A DNA stretch of 64,000 nt from Streptomyces viridiviolaceus (GTDB taxonomy: Bacteria > Actinomycetota > Actinomycetes > Streptomycetales > Streptomycetaceae). This document shows, one piece after another, positions 60,298-64,000 of this stretch. The stretch lies in assembly GCF_014650995.1 (NCBI RefSeq), contig NZ_BMWA01000011.1, forward strand, positions 248,001-312,000, in the 5' to 3' direction. The notes beneath the pieces are model-generated. The model was not told the DNA's origin. It did not search any database and saw nothing but the letters and a program-made list of their open reading frames with translations. The translations under genes and the position numbers were made by a program. Positions within the stretch are counted from its first letter, which is position 1. Each line of letters opens with the position of its first letter.

Positions 60298-60331
60298 GAA
60301 ATCCCCCGGGTAATTGCGCCCGGGGGATTTC
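60298..60331 (+). terminator. Rho-independent terminator after the thioredoxin gene
   Basis: 60298-60310 pairs perfectly over 13 bp with 60319-60331 (CCCGGGGGATTTC), 8-nt loop, followed by TTT. Confidence 0.85.
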
Positions 60332-60418
60332 TTTGCGTATATTCGGTGATTCGCGACTTCGAATAAATCAGGTCGCGGAGAAGTTCACTGAGTACAGTAT
60401 ATCCGGGCGGGAGCGGAA

Positions 60419-62665
60419 TTGTCAAACACCGAATTTCCGGACGATGAATTGCGGCACGAGCAGGAATTCATCGACGGGCTGTACGCGCGTGTGGACGCGC
60501 TGCGCGGCGACGCCGAGACCTCCGTCACGGACGCGCTCGCGCAGGGCAACACCCCCATGCAGGCCAGGCTGGAGCGGGACATCCTCGTCGCCGAGCGCTC
60601 CGGGCTGCTCGCCGCGCTGAACGCGGTGGACGGCTCGCTCTGCTTCGGCCGGATCGATCTCGCCTCCGGCGCGGGGCACCACATCGGCCGTATCGGACTG
60701 CGCGCCGACGACGCCGAACGCACCCCGATACTGATCGACTGGCGGGCCGACGTCGCCCGCCCCTTCTACCTGGCCACCGGACACACGCCGATGGGCCTGC
60801 GGCGCCGCCGCCACATCGCCAGCGAGGGCCGCCGGGTCACCGCACTGCACGACGAGATCCTCGACCTCGGCGACGAGACGCGCACCGGCCACGAGGACCC
60901 GACCGGCGACGCCGTCCTGCTCGCCGCGCTGAACTCCGCGCGCACCGGACGCATGGGCGACATCGTCCAGACCATCCAGGCCGACCAGGACCGCATCATC
61001 CGCGCCCCGCACCGCGGCGTGCTGGTCGTCGAGGGCGGCCCCGGCACCGGCAAGACGGCCGTCGCCCTGCACCGCGCGGCCTACCTGCTCTACGAGCACC
61101 GCGAGCTGCTCGCCAAGCGCGCCGTCCTCATCGTCGGCCCCAACCCCGCCTTCCTCGGCTACATCGGCGAGGTGCTGCCCTCCCTCGGTGAGACCGGGGT
61201 ACTCCTCGCCACCGTCGGCGAGCTGTTCCCCGGCGTGAAGGCCACGGCTGCGGACACGCCCGAGGCGGCGGCGGTGAAGGGCCGCGCCGACATGGCGGAC
61301 GTGCTCGCCGAGGTGGTCCGCGACCGGCAGGCGCTGCCCGACCCGGTGATCGCGATCGAGCACGACCGCGAGATCCTCATGCTGGACGACGACCTGGTGA
61401 ACGTCGCCCGCGAGCGCACCCGTGCCGCCAGGCTGCCGCACAACGCGGCGCGCGAGCACTTCGAGGGCCACATCCTCAACACGCTCACCGACATGGTCGC
61501 CGAACGCATCGGCACCGACCCGTACGACGGCTCCAACCTCCTGGACGCCAGCGACATCACCCAGATCCGCGACGAACTCGCCGAGAACCCCGAGGTGTGG
61601 TCGGCGATCGACCAGCTGTGGCCCCGGCTGACACCGGAGCGTCTCGTCGCCGGCTTCCTCGCCGCACCCGAGGGCTTCCTCGCCCCCGAGGACGCCGACG
61701 CCGTCCGCCGCCCGGTGACCCGGCGCTGGACCGTCGCCGACGTGCCCCTGCTGGACGAGGCGGCCGAGCTGCTCGGCGAGGACGACCGGGTCGCACGGTC
61801 CCGCGCCGAGCGCGAGCGGGAGGCGCAGATCGCCTACGCGCAGGGCGTGCTGGACGTGTCGTACGCCTCCCGGACCTACGAGTTCGAGGACAAGGACGAG
61901 GAGGACTCCGAGGTCCTGTCCGCGCACGACATCATCGACGCCGAGCGGTTCGCCGAGCGCCAGGAGGAGGAGGACCACCGCAGCGCCGCCGAGCGGGCCG
62001 CGGCCGACCGCACCTGGGCCTTCGGGCACATCATCGTCGACGAGGCACAGGAGCTGTCGCCGATGGCCTGGCGGCTGCTGATGCGCCGCTGCCCGACCCG
62101 GTCGATGACCCTGGTCGGCGACCCGGCGCAGACCGCGGAGGCGGCCGGCGTCGGTTCGTGGTCGAAGATCCTCTCCCCGTACGTGGAGGACCGCTGGGAG
62201 CACACCCGCCTCGGCGTCAACTACCGCACCCCGGCCGAGATCATGGACGTGGCTGCGGCCGTGGTCCGCGCCGAGGACCCGTCCTTCGAGCCGCCCAGCT
62301 CGGTGCGCTCCACGGGCGTACGGCCCTGGATCCGGGCCACCGACGACCTCCCGGCCGCCGTGGCCGAGGCGGTCGCGGAGCTCACCCCCGCCGAGGGCCG
62401 GCTCGCCGTCATCGCCCCGCGCGAGCTGCACCGGAGCCTGGCGGCCCGGCTGGACGGGGTGACGGCCGGGGCCGAGCCCGACCTGACGCACACGGTCGTC
62501 CTCCTCGACCCACGCCAGTCCAAGGGCCTGGAGTTCGACTCCGTCCTGGTCGTCGAGCCCGGCCGCTACGGCACCAGCGACCTGTACGTGGCCCTGACCC
62601 GGGCCACCCAGCGGCTCGGCGTGCTGCACACCGAGCCGCTGCCGAAGGGGCTGGTCGACGCCTAG
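60419..62665 (+). CDS. helD: HelD-type RNA polymerase-associated helicase
   Basis: The 748-residue protein is a UvrD/Rep-like ATPase with Walker A GGPGTGKT (206-213) and Walker B IIVDEAQELSP (Asp541). The N-terminal segment HEQEFIDGLYARVDALRGDA is the HelD secondary-channel arm-type coil of actinobacterial HelD, which recycles stalled RNA polymerase and in relatives gives rifamycin tolerance (family knowledge). The TTG start has GGGAG 6 nt upstream; no in-frame ATG or GTG is closer to the family start. No rifamycin-associated element was found upstream. It is convergent with glgB. Confidence 0.9.
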   Translation: MSNTEFPDDELRHEQEFIDGLYARVDALRGDAETSVTDALAQGNTPMQARLERDILVAERSGLLAALNAVDGSLCFGRIDLASGAGHHIGRIGLRADDAERTPILIDWRADVARPFYLATGHTPMGLRRRRHIASEGRRVTALHDEILDLGDETRTGHEDPTGDAVLLAALNSARTGRMGDIVQTIQADQDRIIRAPHRGVLVVEGGPGTGKTAVALHRAAYLLYEHRELLAKRAVLIVGPNPAFLGYIGEVLPSLGETGVLLATVGELFPGVKATAADTPEAAAVKGRADMADVLAEVVRDRQALPDPVIAIEHDREILMLDDDLVNVARERTRAARLPHNAAREHFEGHILNTLTDMVAERIGTDPYDGSNLLDASDITQIRDELAENPEVWSAIDQLWPRLTPERLVAGFLAAPEGFLAPEDADAVRRPVTRRWTVADVPLLDEAAELLGEDDRVARSRAEREREAQIAYAQGVLDVSYASRTYEFEDKDEEDSEVLSAHDIIDAERFAERQEEEDHRSAAERAAADRTWAFGHIIVDEAQELSPMAWRLLMRRCPTRSMTLVGDPAQTAEAAGVGSWSKILSPYVEDRWEHTRLGVNYRTPAEIMDVAAAVVRAEDPSFEPPSSVRSTGVRPWIRATDDLPAAVAEAVAELTPAEGRLAVIAPRELHRSLAARLDGVTAGAEPDLTHTVVLLDPRQSKGLEFDSVLVVEPGRYGTSDLYVALTRATQRLGVLHTEPLPKGLVDA

Positions 62666-62677
62666 CCCCCGCGGTCC

Positions 62678-64000
62678 CTACGCGGGACGCAGCCAGACCG
62701 TCGCCAGGGGCGGCAGGGTCAGCCGGATGCTCGCCGGGCGGCCGTGCCACCCCTGCGGCTCCGGCTTGACCGGGTCGGGGTTGCGCACATCGCCCCCGCC
62801 GTACCGCGCGGCGTCCGTGTTGAGCACCTCGTGCCAGGCGGGGACGTCGTCGGGGACGCCGAGGCGGTAGTCGGGGCGGACGACCGGGGAGAAGTTGGAC
62901 ACCGCCAGCAGGGGGGTGCCGTCCGCGCCGAACCGCAGGAACGCGAAGACGTTGTCGTCGGCGGCGTCCCCGACCACCCACTCGAAGCCCGAGGGATGGG
63001 TGTCGCACTGCCACAGCGCCGGGGTGGCACGGTAGACGGTGTTCAGGTCGCGGACCAGGTCCCTGACGCCCCGGTGGTCCGCCGCGGCCCCGTACTCCGG
63101 GTCGAGCAGCCACCAGTCGGGGCCGCGCGCCTCGGACCACTCGGCTCCCTGGGCGAACTCCTGCCCCATGAACAGCAGCTGCTTGCCCGGATGGGCCCAC
63201 ATGTACCCGAGGTACGCCCGCTGGTCGGCGCGCTGCTGCCACCAGTCGCCGGGCATCTTCGACACCAGCGACCGCTTGCCGTGCACCACCTCGTCGTGGG
63301 AGATCGGCAGGACGTAGTTCTCGCTGTACGCGTACACCATCGAGAAGGTCATCTCGTGGTGGTGGTACTTGCGGTGCACCGGCTCGTGGCTCATGTACTG
63401 CAGCGAGTCGTGCATCCAGCCCATGTTCCACTTCAGCCCGAAGCCCAGCCCCCCGAAGCCGCTCGGCCCCTGGTGGTGGGTGGCGCGCGTGACGCCGTCC
63501 CAGGCCGTCGACTCCTCCGCGACCGTGACGACCCCCGGCACCCGCCGGTACACGGTCGCGTTCATCTCCTGCAGGAACGCCACCGCGTCCAGGTTCTCCC
63601 GCCCGCCGTGCTCGTTCGGCGTCCACTGGCCCGGCTCGCGCGAGTAGTCCAGGTAGAGCATGGAGGCGACCGCGTCCACGCGCAGCCCGTCGATGTGGAA
63701 CTCCTCGCACCAGTACACGGCGTTCGCCACCAGGAAGTTGCGCACCTCCCGCCGCCCGAAGTCGAACTCCAGCGTCCCCCAGTCGGGGTGGGCGGCCCTG
63801 AGCGGGTCCGCGTGCTCGTACAGCGGACGGCCGTCGAACTCGGCCAGCGCCCAGTCGTCGCGCGGGAAGTGCGCCGGCACCCAGTCCATCAGCACGCCGA
63901 TGCCGGCCTGGTGCAGCCTGTCCACCAGGTACTTGAAGTCGTCGGGCGTGCCCAGCCGGGCCGTCGGCGCGTAGAAGCCGGTGACCTGGTAGCCCCAGGA
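62678..64000 (-). CDS. glgB: 1,4-alpha-glucan branching enzyme, C-terminal part
   Basis: The 3' 440 codons of a GH13 branching enzyme; the frame is open to the right window edge (first residues SWGYQVTGFYAPTARLGTPD), so the N-terminus is outside. GH13 residues are visible: GLRVDAVASMLYLDYS (Asp nucleophile), TVAEESTAWDGV (Glu acid/base) and ISHDEVVHGKRSL (third Asp). It transfers alpha-1,4-glucan segments to 1,6 positions in glycogen. The C-terminal beta domain ends RLTLPPLATVWLRPA. Streptomyces carry two glgB copies; which one cannot be told from this part. Confidence 0.95.
   Translation of the reverse strand, partial: SWGYQVTGFYAPTARLGTPDDFKYLVDRLHQAGIGVLMDWVPAHFPRDDWALAEFDGRPLYEHADPLRAAHPDWGTLEFDFGRREVRNFLVANAVYWCEEFHIDGLRVDAVASMLYLDYSREPGQWTPNEHGGRENLDAVAFLQEMNATVYRRVPGVVTVAEESTAWDGVTRATHHQGPSGFGGLGFGLKWNMGWMHDSLQYMSHEPVHRKYHHHEMTFSMVYAYSENYVLPISHDEVVHGKRSLVSKMPGDWWQQRADQRAYLGYMWAHPGKQLLFMGQEFAQGAEWSEARGPDWWLLDPEYGAAADHRGVRDLVRDLNTVYRATPALWQCDTHPSGFEWVVGDAADDNVFAFLRFGADGTPLLAVSNFSPVVRPDYRLGVPDDVPAWHEVLNTDAARYGGGDVRNPDPVKPEPQGWHGRPASIRLTLPPLATVWLRPA

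Noticed and set aside
60281..60418. Rifamycin-associated element before helD
   Set aside because: No inverted repeat of the GGGGCTTGC / GCAAGCCCC type is present; the hairpin there is the thioredoxin terminator.

Overview
The window is a block of high-GC Streptomyces chromosome. The evidence is the GC-rich third codon positions, frequent GTG/TTG starts, and genus-specific genes (scy/filP, absC, nucS, DUF6230/DUF6114). Gene order closely resembles the S. coelicolor core segment that runs from the ATP synthase operon to a glgB gene. This species call comes from recognising proteins and order by eye; no database search was run. I see no prophage, insertion sequence, CRISPR array, rRNA or tRNA, and no biosynthetic gene cluster.

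Layout. 1-3.6 kb: 3' end of the ATP synthase operon (atpA partial, atpG, atpD, atpC), closed by a hairpin terminator. 3.7-8.7 kb: a small membrane protein, then chitinase chiC with its chiR-chiS two-component system and a promoter carrying two 12-bp direct repeats. 8.1-17 kb: a membrane protein, cobalamin adenosyltransferase, 3-hydroxyacyl-CoA dehydrogenase, a STAS protein, a large P-loop/transmembrane protein, nucS, a luciferase-like oxidoreductase and a small zinc-motif protein. 17-21 kb: two paralogous ABC-2 exporters. 21-26.2 kb: the coiled-coil proteins FilP and Scy. 26.4-29.2 kb: methylmalonyl-CoA epimerase, thiolase and MeaB. 29.3-30.7 kb: an MFS pump behind a probable WblC-type promoter and a six-codon leader peptide. 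30.7-34.1 kb: PepSY protein, OmpR-type two-component system and AbsC. 34.2-38.2 kb: three AIM24-family proteins, two DUF3817 proteins, a thiamine-binding protein and a MarR regulator. 38.2-41.9 kb: icmA, a TetR regulator with a clear palindrome, and a YbbN-type thioredoxin. 42-45.2 kb: a DUF6230/DUF6114/acidic secreted protein operon. 45.3-51.4 kb: pyk, ackA, pta and pfkA. 51.4-59.4 kb: an XRE regulator, a sugar ABC importer with a DasR-like site, and a CitAB-type two-component system divergent from dctA. 59.5-64 kb: MerR-thioredoxin pair, HelD, and partial glgB.

Themes. (i) Acyl-CoA and B12 metabolism is scattered through the window: adenosyltransferase, epimerase, MeaB, IcmA, hydroxyacyl-CoA dehydrogenase and thiolase. 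(ii) Chitin/amino-sugar control: the chiC promoter and the sugar ABC promoter share one architecture, a TTGACC -35 box with the operator-like element in the spacer. (iii) Many genes look leaderless, with a TANNNT -10 box 6-8 nt before the start codon. (iv) Central carbon control: pyk, ackA-pta and pfkA are adjacent, and pfkA has an inverted repeat flanking its -10 box.

The most promising points for follow-up are the MFS leader peptide/WblC-like promoter, the dre-like sugar ABC promoter, the STAS protein lacking its phospho-serine, the large P-loop/TM/proline-rich protein, the three AIM24 genes, and the DUF6230 operon with twin palindromes.
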